64,000 nucleotides of DNA from Gammaproteobacteria bacterium (GCA_033344735.1 JAWPMW010000001.1:2052171-2116170), one strand, 5' to 3'; shown: positions 53,810 through 63,171, numbered from the stretch's first letter. Numbers and translations: made by a program. Notes: generated by a model from the sequence alone, not told the origin.

Positions 53810-54361
53810 CTATTGTTCAATACGAAACTTTTGTACGTCCCATTTTTTGTTTTTGTATTTTAATATCATACAAGATGCACCACCAAAGGTACGCGTATAG
53901 CCTCCAGCGCCAGGGTTGATTACCCAGGGTTCTTGTTGTTGATCGCATACTATGCGATGACTATGCCCGTATACAATGATATCGGCGTGTGGAAATTGAT
54001 CTCTTAGCTTATCGTGACGAGTTTCAACTTTATAGAATTGATGTCCGTGGGTAACGGCAATAACTTTATTGTCAAAAGATAATTCAAGGTTATCCGGAAT
54101 CTCTGCCAAAGCAAGCAGATCATGCGCCGGCCACTTTTCTTCTGTATCGTTATTCCCTCTTACTGGAAAAACGTGATCGGCATGTGTATTTAAGTTTTCA
54201 AGAATGTCAGCATCACCAATATCGCCAGCATGTATAATTGCATCGCAATTCTTTAAAGAGTTAACAACAATGTCGTTAAGTTCGTTATGAGTGTCAGATA
54301 GTACGCCAATTGCGATTTCAGATTTCTTTATTAAATGATTAAGATTGATTTTTTTGCACAC
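53810..54361 (-). CDS. YfcE/MJ0936-type metallophosphoesterase
   Basis: 183 residues from GTG. The metal-binding motifs are S-D-T-H, G-D-I-G-D, G-N-N-D, T-H-G-H and G-H-S-H. Small phosphodiesterases of this group act on bis-pNPP-like or unknown substrates in the cytoplasm. It has only a weak ribosome site. Confidence 0.88.
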   Translation of the reverse strand: MCKKINLNHLIKKSEIAIGVLSDTHNELNDIVVNSLKNCDAIIHAGDIGDADILENLNTHADHVFPVRGNNDTEEKWPAHDLLALAEIPDNLELSFDNKVIAVTHGHQFYKVETRHDKLRDQFPHADIIVYGHSHRIVCDQQQEPWVINPGAGGYTRTFGGASCMILKYKNKKWDVQKFRIEQ

Positions 54362-54385
54362 GGATATTTCTTTTTGTATTTAGAG

Positions 54386-54757
54386 TTAAGGTTTAATGAT
54401 AATCGTATCTTCATGGGAGTAAGCCGGGCTACAAGCACAGAGAAATATTAGATCATTAGCGCCAGTATTTGAAATTTGATGAGGCGTATTTGGTGGAATG
54501 CATATCGTATCGCCGATATTTACTTGAAATTGTTTTTCACCTAGAGACATTAGCCCTTCTCCCTGGGTGATATGATAAATTTCTTCAGACTTTCTATGCA
54601 AATGTAGTTCAGTTTCAATGCCGATGGGGACAGTGGCTTCTGCAAGGCTTTGATTGCTATTGGCGTGGGTGTCTGGATGCATGAGCTCACGGATAGTAGA
54701 GCCATCTTTAGTAATATAATTATCTATTTTCTGATGATGAGTACGCATTCCGAGCAT
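54386..54757 (-). CDS. Cupin-domain protein
   Basis: 123 residues. One cupin barrel with E-L-H-L-H-R-K-S-E-E-I-Y-H-I (motif 1: H-x-H-x4-E-x6-H) and G-D-T-I-C-I-P-P-N-T-P-H (motif 2). A metal site is expected; function in the family is varied. Its start overlaps the stop of the metallopeptidase gene as TAATG, so the two are translationally coupled. Confidence 0.85.
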   Translation of the reverse strand: MLGMRTHHQKIDNYITKDGSTIRELMHPDTHANSNQSLAEATVPIGIETELHLHRKSEEIYHITQGEGLMSLGEKQFQVNIGDTICIPPNTPHQISNTGANDLIFLCACSPAYSHEDTIIIKP

Positions 54758-55545
54758 TATATATCACTCAGCCAGCCGATTTCTCGTGCTGTTTTTTCTC
54801 CTATTACAATTCTTTTGAAACTATTTGGCATTTCAGAATGGGAAGCACTGAGTGCACGTCTTCCAGCCATAATTTCTGTCTTCTTTTGTGGGTATAATGG
54901 CGTTTGGTTTGGGTTGCCTAATCCATCAGGAAAGACAGGATTTCCAAACTCATCATATTTATCACTGGCACCAACAGTATGTAGAAATTCATGTGTAATG
55001 ACGATGCTGTTTTGCACTGATTGTGACTTGATGCCATATGCATTAACAATGCCGACTAAGCCTTTCTGTAAGCCAACTGAGTGTTTTAACTCAGTAATAA
55101 TTGAGGGATCATGATACAAAACAAACATTCGGATTAAGTGTTTATCATTTACTTCATCAGGTGCATTTTGCCAAAGCCATATTCGAAGTTTCAGACTCCA
55201 AAGAATTATATCGAGTGTTCCACTGCCCAATTCAGGAGAGTCTGGAGGGATAATTGTAAGAGTTCTGCCTAATCTTGTTTTCGTTGGAACACTAGAGACT
55301 ATATTGTACTTTTTGCTTTCACGTTTAATAAGTTTGTCTATTCGCGAAAAGCTGTCTGATGTTAATGAATCAATATATCTTTTGACTATTGGGCTATTTG
55401 TCGGATTGATAGGATAAACTACAATATCAAGAGTTTTATACCAGCCTTGAGTCACCAGTTTCTGGTCTTTGACGTAAAGTGCTACAGTCGCCAGAGTAAT
55501 TAGTAGGACTAAAACCCTAAAATTTCTGAATGAGAATATACGCAT
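54757..55545 (-). CDS. Putative zinc-metallopeptidase-like membrane-anchored protein
   Basis: 263 residues from ATG 55545, since the first 50 residues of the longer frame look random. An N-terminal anchor (residues 9-24), then no recognised domain until the zinc motif H-E-F-L-H with G-A-S-D-K-Y-D following, typical of metzincin-like domains. The G-L-G-N-P-N-Q-T-P-L segment is a loop. Probably periplasmic; coupled to the cupin gene. Confidence 0.6.
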   Translation of the reverse strand: MRIFSFRNFRVLVLLITLATVALYVKDQKLVTQGWYKTLDIVVYPINPTNSPIVKRYIDSLTSDSFSRIDKLIKRESKKYNIVSSVPTKTRLGRTLTIIPPDSPELGSGTLDIILWSLKLRIWLWQNAPDEVNDKHLIRMFVLYHDPSIITELKHSVGLQKGLVGIVNAYGIKSQSVQNSIVITHEFLHTVGASDKYDEFGNPVFPDGLGNPNQTPLYPQKKTEIMAGRRALSASHSEMPNSFKRIVIGEKTAREIGWLSDI

Positions 55546-55644
55546 AACAAGCACTTTAGCGTTTAATAATTCTATAGTCGATTTGATTGGGGCTGGAAGG
55601 TATATCTGTAGCACTAAGATGGTGAAATTGCGTGAGTGATCGTT

Positions 55645-56724
55645 ATGGAACACAAAGTTACTCTTTGTAGTAATAAACAAACATTCATGGTGCAAGAGAA
55701 TGAGACTATTCTCGAAGCAGCTATTCGTGCAGGCGTGTCAATTAACTATGGTTGTAGTAGTGGTACTTGTGGATTGTGCCAGGCACGTTTAGTTAGTGGT
55801 AATATTGATGAAATAAAACCTCGTGAATTTGTAATTCCTGAAGCAGAAAAACTCCAAGGACATATGCTTACATGTGTATGCGCTGTTAAGGATGATGTTG
55901 TTATAGATGCATTGGTAGCTAATACTGTTTTGGATATTCCTTTGCAGAGATTAAATGTAAAGGTCAGAAAGGTTGAGGAGTTAGCAAACGAAGTATTTCG
56001 CTTAATAGTCCAGACTCCTCGCACTAATCGATTACGTTTTATGGCGGGACAATATGTTGAGATTAGCTTAGAAAATATTGGTAAAAGTCGTTTTTCTATT
56101 GCTAGTTGTCCTTGTGAAGATAGATTGATTGAATTACATCTAAGAGTCAGTAGTAATGATCCAATGTCAGTGCAAGTTGCTGATAAGATGAGGATAGGAG
56201 ATACCCTGGATTTACGTGGGCCACTTGGTGAATTTGTTTATGATGAAAATGCTAACAGACCAGTTATCTTGTTTGCATTTGATACTGGTTTTGCCGCGAT
56301 AAAAAGTTTGTTGGAACATATTACCGCACAAGAACAAGAGCTAGATATTCATTTAATTTGGATGTCTTGTGGAAGTGATGGGTTGTATATGCACAATCTT
56401 TGCCGTTCATGGGCTGATGCATTTGATCATTTTAATTACACGGGTATTGCACTGGGTGAATCGATAAAACAATTATCAGATGATCCTCAGCATGGATGCG
56501 CCACTGTAGAAGCCTACATTATGCAAGCGATGCAAGCATATGAAGATCTATCATGCCACGATGTGTATGTAAGTGCGCCAGCGCCAGCTACAAAGTTGTT
56601 TGAAAATGTCTGTCGCAAGAAACATGTGCTAATGCGTCGATTCTTTAGTGAGCCTGTTAGGGGTAATGAGGATATGAGCTGTATGGTTTCAATTAAGCAG
56701 GAAATAAAAGAGGAAAATACATGA
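55645..56724 (+). CDS. [2Fe-2S] ferredoxin-FAD/NAD reductase fusion (CDP-6-deoxyglucoseen-reductase-like)
   Basis: 359 residues from ATG 55645. Plant-type [2Fe-2S] ligands: N-Y-G-C-S-S-G-T-C-G-L-C near residue 35 and the distant C (M-L-T-C-V-C). Then FAD-binding R-F-S-I-A-S-C-P (instead of R-x-Y-S) and the NAD(P) half, where the usual G-G-G-T-G reads F-D-T-G. C-terminal part is typical. The reaction is electron transfer to an unknown partner. Its stop overlaps the start of four-cysteine protein B by 4 bases (ATGA). Confidence 0.82.
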   Translation: MEHKVTLCSNKQTFMVQENETILEAAIRAGVSINYGCSSGTCGLCQARLVSGNIDEIKPREFVIPEAEKLQGHMLTCVCAVKDDVVIDALVANTVLDIPLQRLNVKVRKVEELANEVFRLIVQTPRTNRLRFMAGQYVEISLENIGKSRFSIASCPCEDRLIELHLRVSSNDPMSVQVADKMRIGDTLDLRGPLGEFVYDENANRPVILFAFDTGFAAIKSLLEHITAQEQELDIHLIWMSCGSDGLYMHNLCRSWADAFDHFNYTGIALGESIKQLSDDPQHGCATVEAYIMQAMQAYEDLSCHDVYVSAPAPATKLFENVCRKKHVLMRRFFSEPVRGNEDMSCMVSIKQEIKEENT

Positions 56725-57128
56725 TAGGTGATGCGTGTGTATTTGCGTTGACACAAATAGCAAATGAATTTTCTTGTCAATATGGAGATTTGGTGACTCG
56801 TAGAGCAGGACCGGATATAGCCTGTCAATCTGATCAGCATCAACAGCAATGTTTATGTGTATATGAAAAATTAAAGCAAGTGGGACTAGACTCTTTTGAA
56901 TATGAAGATGATTTAACTCAAGTACCTCACGGAGTTTGGGTGAAAATTCAATTTGGTGGCTTGCTTGGAATTCAAAGAGTTTTGCAGAATAGAAATGATA
57001 ATAAGGTTGATAATATCACTGGTGTTATTCAAGCGCTTTATACTGAATATAATGAAATAGAATCATTCCCATATAAAAAAGTGGTGTCTGATATGCAAGG
57101 CTATCGCACTCGAAGAAGAAGAAAATAA
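56721..57128 (+). CDS. Four-cysteine protein B (uncharacterised family, paralogue of the gene at 26243)
   Basis: 135 residues. Cysteines C6, C19, C35 and C44 repeat the exact C-x12-C-x15-C-x8-C spacing of the protein at 26243. Shared blocks: C-V-F, V-P-H-x-V-x-V-K-I-Q near 68-77, R-V-L-Q near 86-89, and F-P-Y-x-K, Y and a basic R-R-R-R-K end. It overlaps the reductase fusion by 4 bases, so it is coupled and probably works with that reductase. The motif suggests a Fe-S or zinc site. No function known to me. Confidence 0.72.
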   Translation: MIGDACVFALTQIANEFSCQYGDLVTRRAGPDIACQSDQHQQQCLCVYEKLKQVGLDSFEYEDDLTQVPHGVWVKIQFGGLLGIQRVLQNRNDNKVDNITGVIQALYTEYNEIESFPYKKVVSDMQGYRTRRRRK

Positions 57129-57206
57129 TTTGTAAGAGCTTAATGTAATATACTTTCATTTACGCAAAAAAATAACAATGCTTGGTTAATATAAGGAGGC
57201 AAAAAA

Positions 57207-58055
57207 ATGGAATACAAGACAATTATTTCTGCTGATGAACTTAAATCGATTATCGATCAAGATAATGTACGAGTATTTGATTGTCGATTCAGTCTAAAAG
57301 ACCCACAAGGAGGATTAAAAAGTTATCAATCTGGCCATTTGCCGTCAGCACAATTTGCCGACATGGATACTCAGTTATCTTCAGCTATGACAGAAACATC
57401 GGGGCGTCATCCCTTGCCGGATGCTGGGGTATTTCAAGCTCAATTAAAGGCATGGGGTATAAATAATGATACTCAGGTAATTGCTTATGATGATATTTCG
57501 GGTGCGTTCGCGGCTAGACTATGGTGGATGATGCGCTGGATGGGACACGATAAAGTAGCGGTTTTAGATGGAGGAATGCAGCAGTGGACGCAACAAGGAT
57601 TACCTCTGAGTAAAGATGATGTGGAATTCCCAGAGGGGGGGTTCTCGGGTAGCGCAAAGATGGATTGGTTGGTTGATATTCAGACTGTTATTACTAAGTT
57701 AGCAGCAAATAAAGTTACTCTAATAGATGCGCGTGCGGCTGATCGTTTTACAGGCAAGGACAAAAATACAGATCCAGTCCCAGGACATGTGCCAGGCGCA
57801 AATAATCTCCCATTTGCTGGGAATTTAACTAAAGAAGGGTTGTTTGAGACGCCAGATATTATCAATCAACGCTTTGCTAATATTATTCAGGATCAGCCGT
57901 TAACTAATGTAGTTAACATGTGTGGTTCAGGGGTAACAGCGTGTCATAACCTGCTTGCACTAGCAGTTGCAGGGGCGCCACCGACAAAAATATTTATAGG
58001 ATCTTGGAGTCAATGGATAAGAGACCCATCACGTCCGGTCGACTCTGTAGACTAA
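57207..58055 (+). CDS. sseA: 3-mercaptopyruvate/thiosulfate sulfurtransferase
   Basis: 282 residues, two rhodanese domains. Only the second keeps the active Cys, in C-G-S-G-V-T-A, typical of 3-mercaptopyruvate sulfurtransferases (rhodaneses have C-R-K-G-V-T). Domain 1 has the conserved D-C-R-F. AAGGAGG lies 8 bases before ATG. It moves sulfane sulfur to acceptors such as cyanide or thioredoxin. Fits the sulfur theme, but not linked to soeABC. Confidence 0.9.
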   Translation: MEYKTIISADELKSIIDQDNVRVFDCRFSLKDPQGGLKSYQSGHLPSAQFADMDTQLSSAMTETSGRHPLPDAGVFQAQLKAWGINNDTQVIAYDDISGAFAARLWWMMRWMGHDKVAVLDGGMQQWTQQGLPLSKDDVEFPEGGFSGSAKMDWLVDIQTVITKLAANKVTLIDARAADRFTGKDKNTDPVPGHVPGANNLPFAGNLTKEGLFETPDIINQRFANIIQDQPLTNVVNMCGSGVTACHNLLALAVAGAPPTKIFIGSWSQWIRDPSRPVDSVD

Positions 58056-58221
58056 AATACTGAACTATATGGTTGGTTCTAATAATGCGTATATGACTAA
58101 GTGCATGATTTAACAACCTATTATTCCGAGATTCATACCGGTTAGCTGGAACAGGTTGTGATCACCTCTATTAGTCAATAAATTGACTATGTTTGAATTA
58201 ATGGAACCAATATAATTTTCT

Positions 58222-59859
58222 ATGGATGGATTAGCAGAGCATCAAATTGCTGAAAGATTAGAAGCCTCTGAAGGTTCTCTCCACCCTACGATTGACCCTG
58301 GAGAGTTATCTACGCCAGTAGGAATTCTCTCAATGAGTGATGGTGTGGTTGTTTATGCCAATGATGCTTTTAGGAAAATAATTCAATCGACCAAAGTTGG
58401 CGAGCCAATTAAAGGTTTTTTTCACACTCCAGAGCTACGAAATTCAATTACAAAAAAGCTCGAAGAACTTCCACAATATGTCTCATTGTTAAAACGGCCA
58501 GAGACGTCATTACGCTTTACTGTAACTAAAGGCCTGTTTCTGAAAAAACCTCATTTTTTTGTATGCATAGAAACAATAAATAATACGCAAGAGGCTAAAC
58601 TACAAATTTGTCTTGATAGAGAGGCGTTTGTATCTCAGTTATCAGGGTTGCTTGGAACTGATCTTGAAGAGGAAAGCTGTGTCTGTACTATAGATATTGA
58701 TCGCTTCAAAGTAGTTAATGAAAAGTATGGATATGAAGCAGGAAATTATGTTCTTGAAGAATTAATTCATGTTATTAAGCGTTATATTCCACAAAATAAT
58801 ACTATAGGTCGATTAGGAGATAATGAATTTGCAGTTATTCTTAAAAACACCAATATTGATGATAGTGTTAAATTATGCGAAATCATAAGAGAGCAAGTTA
58901 AAGAATATAAATTTAGTTATGGCGGTGAACAAATAGAAATAACATTATCAATAGGTGTGATTTCAATATCTGAGGATGTTTCCACATTAGAGGGGATATT
59001 ATACTCTGCAAACCTAGCATTAAGATCAGCGCAAGAAAATGGGCGTGATTGTGTGCATAGCTCAGCAACTCAAGACACAATGATGGCTTATCATTCTGGC
59101 AAAATGCATTATGCAATGGTGATTGAAGATGCCCTGCAAAATGATAAGTTCGAATTATTTGCTCAACCGATAGTTTGTCTTAAAGATCAAGCTGATCATT
59201 ACTCATATGAGATTTTGCTACGAATATTTGATCATAAGAAAAAAGACTTTGTTTCCTCGCAAGAATTAATTACTGCGGCAGAGTCATTAGAGGTGACGAC
59301 AAGGATAGATCAGTGGGTATGTGAGAAAGTATTTGAAGATATATCCAAGAAAATGAAAGCTCAGGTAAGAATTCCAAATTTATCGATTAATCTTTCCGGT
59401 CACTCTATAGTTAGTGTTGCCTTTGAGAAATTCTTGCTGGAGTTAACTGATAAGCATCAAGTTCCTACTGAGCATATCTGTTTTGAAATTACAGAAAGTG
59501 TCGCGGTTAAAAGTATATCTCGAGCGCAAAACTTCATTAGCAAATTGAAAGGAGTTGGGTATAAGTTTTCTCTGGATGATTTTGGTGTTGGATATTGTTC
59601 ATTTAATTACCTGAATAAACTAGATGTTGATAATGTGAAGATTGATGGCTCTTTTGTTTCTTCTATGCTAGATGATGCAACTCAATTTGCCACTGTACAA
59701 GCAATAACAAATGTCGCGCGAACAATGAATATTAAAACTATTGCAGAATTTGTAGAAAAGCCTGAAATAATCAAAGCGCTTAAGGTGATTGGCGTTGACT
59801 TCGGCCAAGGCTATATTTTTGGAAAACCTACTCCTATAAAAGATATTTACCAGCTTTAA
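58222..59859 (+). CDS. Cyclic-di-GMP protein with degenerate GGDEF and intact EAL domain
   Basis: 545 residues. A PAS-like sensor segment (~25-115), a GGDEF domain (~120-280) whose motif reads R-L-G-D-N-E-F, so cyclase activity is doubtful, and an EAL domain (~300-545). In the EAL, E-I-L replaces E-A-L but the Glu stays. I-N-L-S, F-E-I-T-E-S, D-D-F-G-V-G, V-K-I-D-G and the late Glu (A-E-F-V-E) remain, so phosphodiesterase activity is expected. Likely a cyclic-di-GMP hydrolase with regulatory GGDEF. Confidence 0.9.
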   Translation: MDGLAEHQIAERLEASEGSLHPTIDPGELSTPVGILSMSDGVVVYANDAFRKIIQSTKVGEPIKGFFHTPELRNSITKKLEELPQYVSLLKRPETSLRFTVTKGLFLKKPHFFVCIETINNTQEAKLQICLDREAFVSQLSGLLGTDLEEESCVCTIDIDRFKVVNEKYGYEAGNYVLEELIHVIKRYIPQNNTIGRLGDNEFAVILKNTNIDDSVKLCEIIREQVKEYKFSYGGEQIEITLSIGVISISEDVSTLEGILYSANLALRSAQENGRDCVHSSATQDTMMAYHSGKMHYAMVIEDALQNDKFELFAQPIVCLKDQADHYSYEILLRIFDHKKKDFVSSQELITAAESLEVTTRIDQWVCEKVFEDISKKMKAQVRIPNLSINLSGHSIVSVAFEKFLLELTDKHQVPTEHICFEITESVAVKSISRAQNFISKLKGVGYKFSLDDFGVGYCSFNYLNKLDVDNVKIDGSFVSSMLDDATQFATVQAITNVARTMNIKTIAEFVEKPEIIKALKVIGVDFGQGYIFGKPTPIKDIYQL

Positions 59860-59959
59860 ATTATTGCTTGTGCAAGGTTCATTAAATGTCTATAGCATGA
59901 TACCTTTCTAACCTCGAATAGTTGTTTATCATTTCTCTTATTGAGTCGGGGCAAGTAGC

Positions 59960-60526
59960 GTGAAATTTTGCAGCAATTGCGGTTCAAGTGATATTGAACA
60001 TAAGATTCCAGATGGTGATAACCGTTTAAGACATTGCTGTCCAAAATGCGGCGCTATTTTCTATGAGAACCCAAAAATTGTTACTGGATGCGTCGCGCAG
60101 TGGCAGGAAAAAATATTGATTTGTAAGCGTGCTATCGAACCTCAATTGGGCACGTGGACACTCCCTGCTGGGTTTATGGAGAATTTCGAAACAATACAAG
60201 AAGCTGCTGCGCGAGAAACGTTCGAGGAAGCAACAGCGCGTACGTCAAATCTAGAATTATTTGCCATCTATAATCTGCCACATATAAGTCAGGTTTATAT
60301 CATGTTTAAGGCAGATGTGATTGATGGAAAAGCTTCATCAGGTATTGAGAGTTTAGAAACAGAGTTTGTTGACGAGCAAGATATTCCTTGGGCTGACCTA
60401 TCATTTCCTATTATTACTGAAACACTAAAATTATATTTTGAGGATAGGAAGCGTGGTGAGTTTTCCTTGCATACAGGCGAGATAACGCGGGATCACGAAC
60501 GAGCTATTCAGATTACCCGATATTGA
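59960..60526 (+). CDS. Nudix hydrolase with N-terminal zinc ribbon
   Basis: 188 residues from GTG 59960. A zinc ribbon C-S-N-C-G followed by C-P-K-C-G, then the Nudix box G-F-M-E-N-F-E-T-I-Q-E-A-A-A-R-E-T-F-E-E. Similar to NADH pyrophosphatase-type (NudC-like) and related hydrolases, though the SQPWPFPxS NudC signature is absent. Substrate open. The stop overlaps the next start as TTGA. Confidence 0.88.
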   Translation: MKFCSNCGSSDIEHKIPDGDNRLRHCCPKCGAIFYENPKIVTGCVAQWQEKILICKRAIEPQLGTWTLPAGFMENFETIQEAAARETFEEATARTSNLELFAIYNLPHISQVYIMFKADVIDGKASSGIESLETEFVDEQDIPWADLSFPIITETLKLYFEDRKRGEFSLHTGEITRDHERAIQITRY

Positions 60527-60900
60527 GTAAAAAACTATTATTAGCTGTAATTGAACTTGGAGGTTACCCAGACTTTCGAGATTTGTATCAGCAATATGGT
60601 TATGACGTTGTCATAGAGTCTTCAATGCGTAAAGCATTATCTTTGCTGAAGAAAAAAAAGATTGATGTGATTGTCGCTGAATTTAATTACCAACACACTT
60701 TTAGAGATCGCCTTAGTAGCCTTGAGTCAATCATTGCAGTTGCACAAACAAATGATCAAATTGAATTCATTGTGCTTTACGAAAAAGAATTTGAAAATCA
60801 CCTCGATAAGTTAAGGCGGCAATTTAAATTTAGCGTGGAAATTGCTTTTCCTATTGATGAAACTAAAATGGTTGCTGCTCTAGAAGAAATAGCCAAGTAG
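60523..60900 (+). CDS. Receiver-like or flavodoxin-like small protein, coupled to the Nudix gene
   Basis: 125 residues from TTG 60523. Alternating strands and helices (L-L-L-A-V-I-E-L, D-V-I-V-A-E-F, E-F-I-V-L-Y-E-K) resemble a degenerate response-regulator receiver lacking the acidic pocket and the phospho-Asp. Function unknown. Translation is coupled to the Nudix hydrolase. Confidence 0.5.
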   Translation: MSKKLLLAVIELGGYPDFRDLYQQYGYDVVIESSMRKALSLLKKKKIDVIVAEFNYQHTFRDRLSSLESIIAVAQTNDQIEFIVLYEKEFENHLDKLRRQFKFSVEIAFPIDETKMVAALEEIAK

Positions 60901-60904
60901 TTAC

Positions 60905-61114
60905 TTAAGCATCTACATCGGGGATTAATCCGCTTTCTAGTTTTTGTATTGTATCTTTAATGTGTAATTTACGCTTTTTAAGGCGTTTTAGCTGAAGTTG
61001 ATCTACATAATCCGCTTGCGATAATGCATGAATGGCATCATCCAAATCTTTATGTTCAACGCGTAATTCTAATAGTCTGCGTACAATTTCTTCTTGAGCA
61101 TCACTTGTGTGCAT
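60905..61114 (-). CDS. YdcH (DUF465) family protein
   Basis: 69 residues: helical hairpin. Family pattern: E-H-K-D-L-D-D-A-I-x-x-L, then Q-L-K-R-L-K-K-R-K-L-H-I-K-D-x-I and the end L-I-P-D-V-D-A. Small cytoplasmic protein of unknown function, probably coiled-coil. Confidence 0.83.
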   Translation of the reverse strand: MHTSDAQEEIVRRLLELRVEHKDLDDAIHALSQADYVDQLQLKRLKKRKLHIKDTIQKLESGLIPDVDA

Positions 61115-61133
61115 AGCAGCTTATATTAGTAAA

Positions 61134-61460
61134 TTAGTTTGGTTGTTCACGTTTAGCCCCGCCTAAGCAAGGGGGCGATTGAGGGGATTGCTGATTCTTT
61201 TCGGCCCATTCGTCTGGGGTAAATGAATGTATTGAAAGTGCATGGATAGCACCTGCTAATTCTTCTGCTAGCAATTTATTAATAATACGGTGGCGCGCAA
61301 TTAACATTTTACCATCAAATTCATTGCTCACCACTGTCACTTTGAAGTGCGACTCTGAACCAGGCGGAACATTATGATTGCTGCTTTCATTAAGCACTTC
61401 CAGATATAGAGGTGTTAATGAGGCGTTAATTTTTTCCTCAATAGCAGTTTGAATCTTCAT
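61134..61460 (-). CDS. bolA: BolA family protein
   Basis: 108 residues from ATG 61460. The BolA fold: I-E-E-K-I-N-A-S-L-T, H-N-V-P-P-G-S-E-S-H-F-K-V-T-V-V-S-x-x-F, R-H-R-I-I-N-x-L-L and A-I-H-A-L-S-I-H-S-F-T. BolA proteins work with monothiol glutaredoxins in Fe-S trafficking and stress. A 17-residue Gln/Pro-rich tail is unusual. It is downstream of tatD, same strand. Confidence 0.88.
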   Translation of the reverse strand: MKIQTAIEEKINASLTPLYLEVLNESSNHNVPPGSESHFKVTVVSNEFDGKMLIARHRIINKLLAEELAGAIHALSIHSFTPDEWAEKNQQSPQSPPCLGGAKREQPN

Positions 61461-61491
61461 ATTGATAAATTCCGTTGTAAAATCATTGATG

Positions 61492-62283
61492 CTAATCGTC
61501 AATGCTTAAAAAGCGTAACGAGTTGGTCATTGTATAGTCACAAAGTTGTTCGAAGCTATCCCCACGATGGTAGGCGATATGCTCTGCGATATGTGGAAGA
61601 TATGCTGGTTCATTGGTCATATTTTTTGGTCTAGGCTGAAATGTGCGTGGAAATAGATAAGGAGCATCTGTTTCTATTAATAGACGGTCTTCAGGTATCA
61701 TGCTGACTAGAGAATGCAAATGACCACCACGCCTTTCATCGCAAATCCAACCCGTAATGCCAATGTATAAATCCATGGCTAAGTAATTTTCTAATGCTTG
61801 GGCTTCACCAGTAAAACAATGTACGACAGTTGGACCTAAGTCATTTTTATACTCATTAAGGATAGAGAAAAATTCTTTGTGCGCATCGCGTTCATGTAAG
61901 AACAGTGGTTTTTGCAGTTCGATGGATAATTCTATTTGTTGACGAAATGCGTGCCGCTGCTGTTCGTGAGTTGAGAAATTGCGATTATAATCTAGGCCTG
62001 CTTCTCCAATGGCTTTAACACGCTTACTTTTAGCTAATGTGCGTAAACAGTCTTGCGTATTGTCTTGCCAATTTTTTGCCAAGTGTGGATGAACCCCAGC
62101 AGTTGCATACATACCTTGTTGATAGCGTTCAGCGAGTTCAATAGCGTAGTGACTATCTTCTTGATCAGAGCCTGCGACTAAGAAATGACTAACATCAGCA
62201 GCAAATGCTCTTTGTAAGAATTGTTCTTCCTTATCTCTAAATTTACTGCTTGTGAAGTTAAAACAAAAATCAAATAACGACAT
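61492..62283 (-). CDS. tatD: TatD family metal-dependent DNase
   Basis: 263 residues, near-colinear with E. coli TatD: N-F-T-S-S-K-F at the start, T-A-G-V-H-P-H, A-I-G-E-A-G-L-D-Y-N-R-N-F-S-T, H-C-F-T-G and E-T-D-A-P-Y-L. Metal-binding His and Glu/Asp positions are kept. It has 3'-5' exonuclease and AP endonuclease-like activity in E. coli. Overlaps trhO by 14 bases. Confidence 0.92.
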   Translation of the reverse strand: MSLFDFCFNFTSSKFRDKEEQFLQRAFAADVSHFLVAGSDQEDSHYAIELAERYQQGMYATAGVHPHLAKNWQDNTQDCLRTLAKSKRVKAIGEAGLDYNRNFSTHEQQRHAFRQQIELSIELQKPLFLHERDAHKEFFSILNEYKNDLGPTVVHCFTGEAQALENYLAMDLYIGITGWICDERRGGHLHSLVSMIPEDRLLIETDAPYLFPRTFQPRPKNMTNEPAYLPHIAEHIAYHRGDSFEQLCDYTMTNSLRFLSIDD

Positions 62284-63100
62284 CTTGTGAGATATGGTTG
62301 CTTAAACATGAGGTGCAGAATTCAACTTCTGAATCTTTAAGAATGAGTTGGCAGTCAGTGCATAAATTAAAATGCTCAGGAGCTAGATCACTGTTGATTG
62401 ACACGCGGTCATCAAATACGAAACAGTTGCCATGCCAGTGAGCGCCTTTTGTTTGGCGTAAATACTCTATGATTCCACCTTCTAGTTGGTAGACTTTATC
62501 GAAGCCAAACTTCTCAAGATAAGGTGCTGCCTTTTCACAACGAATGCCGCCTGTGCAAAAAGTAACAATTGGTTTATCTGTTGGTAGTTTGCTAATTTCA
62601 TCTGCTTTAGTCTGCAATTTTCTAAAGCGCCTTAGATTTAACTGCTTAGCCTTGTCAAAGGTGCCAAGCTCAAATTCAAATTCGTTACGCATATCAAGTA
62701 AAATAAAATCTTTACCACTGTCAAGCCATTCTTTAAGCTCTAATGGAGGTAAATATTGATGATCAAAATCACCAACTTTCAGTGTATTGTCTTCTATTGG
62801 AACTAGTTCAGTTTTAGTTTTTACGGTGATTTTTTTGTAAGGATGGTACAGACTATACAGCTCATGAAATCTCATATTTGAGAAACGTGCATCTTTATTG
62901 AGTTGTGAGCGAAAAGTTTGAATCTCCAGGATATTTCCTGATACTCCAATATTTATACCTTCGCTAGCCAGGTAGATAGAGCCTTTGATGTCTAAATTAG
63001 CACACAGGCTTTTTAGCTGAATTAGAGTATCGTCAATATCTTCAATTGGCGTGAAGCGATAGCCAGCAATATTTATGTATATTGGATTTAAATTTATCAT
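62270..63100 (-). CDS. trhO: tRNA uridine-34 hydroxylase TrhO (YceA, rhodanese fold)
   Basis: 276 residues. A ferredoxin-like N-terminal half (~1-105) and a rhodanese domain with C-T-G-G-I-R-C-E-K, the TrhO active-site loop. It adds OH to U34 in tRNA (ho5U) using O2 and is prephenate-independent. C-terminal zinc-like cysteines C-T-D-C and C-T-S-C. First gene of a unit with tatD and perhaps bolA. Confidence 0.92.
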   Translation of the reverse strand: MINLNPIYINIAGYRFTPIEDIDDTLIQLKSLCANLDIKGSIYLASEGINIGVSGNILEIQTFRSQLNKDARFSNMRFHELYSLYHPYKKITVKTKTELVPIEDNTLKVGDFDHQYLPPLELKEWLDSGKDFILLDMRNEFEFELGTFDKAKQLNLRRFRKLQTKADEISKLPTDKPIVTFCTGGIRCEKAAPYLEKFGFDKVYQLEGGIIEYLRQTKGAHWHGNCFVFDDRVSINSDLAPEHFNLCTDCQLILKDSEVEFCTSCLSNHISQDVVI

Positions 63101-63171
63101 TACACTATATGGATAGATATTTTCTGTGCGGATATTAACTCAAACTCACAACGATCAAAATAGTCATAAAT

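Noticed and set aside
54650-55114. 154-residue plus-strand ORF opposite the metallopeptidase gene
   Set aside because: The minus-strand reading has a zinc motif and coupled start/stop; the plus reading has no domain.
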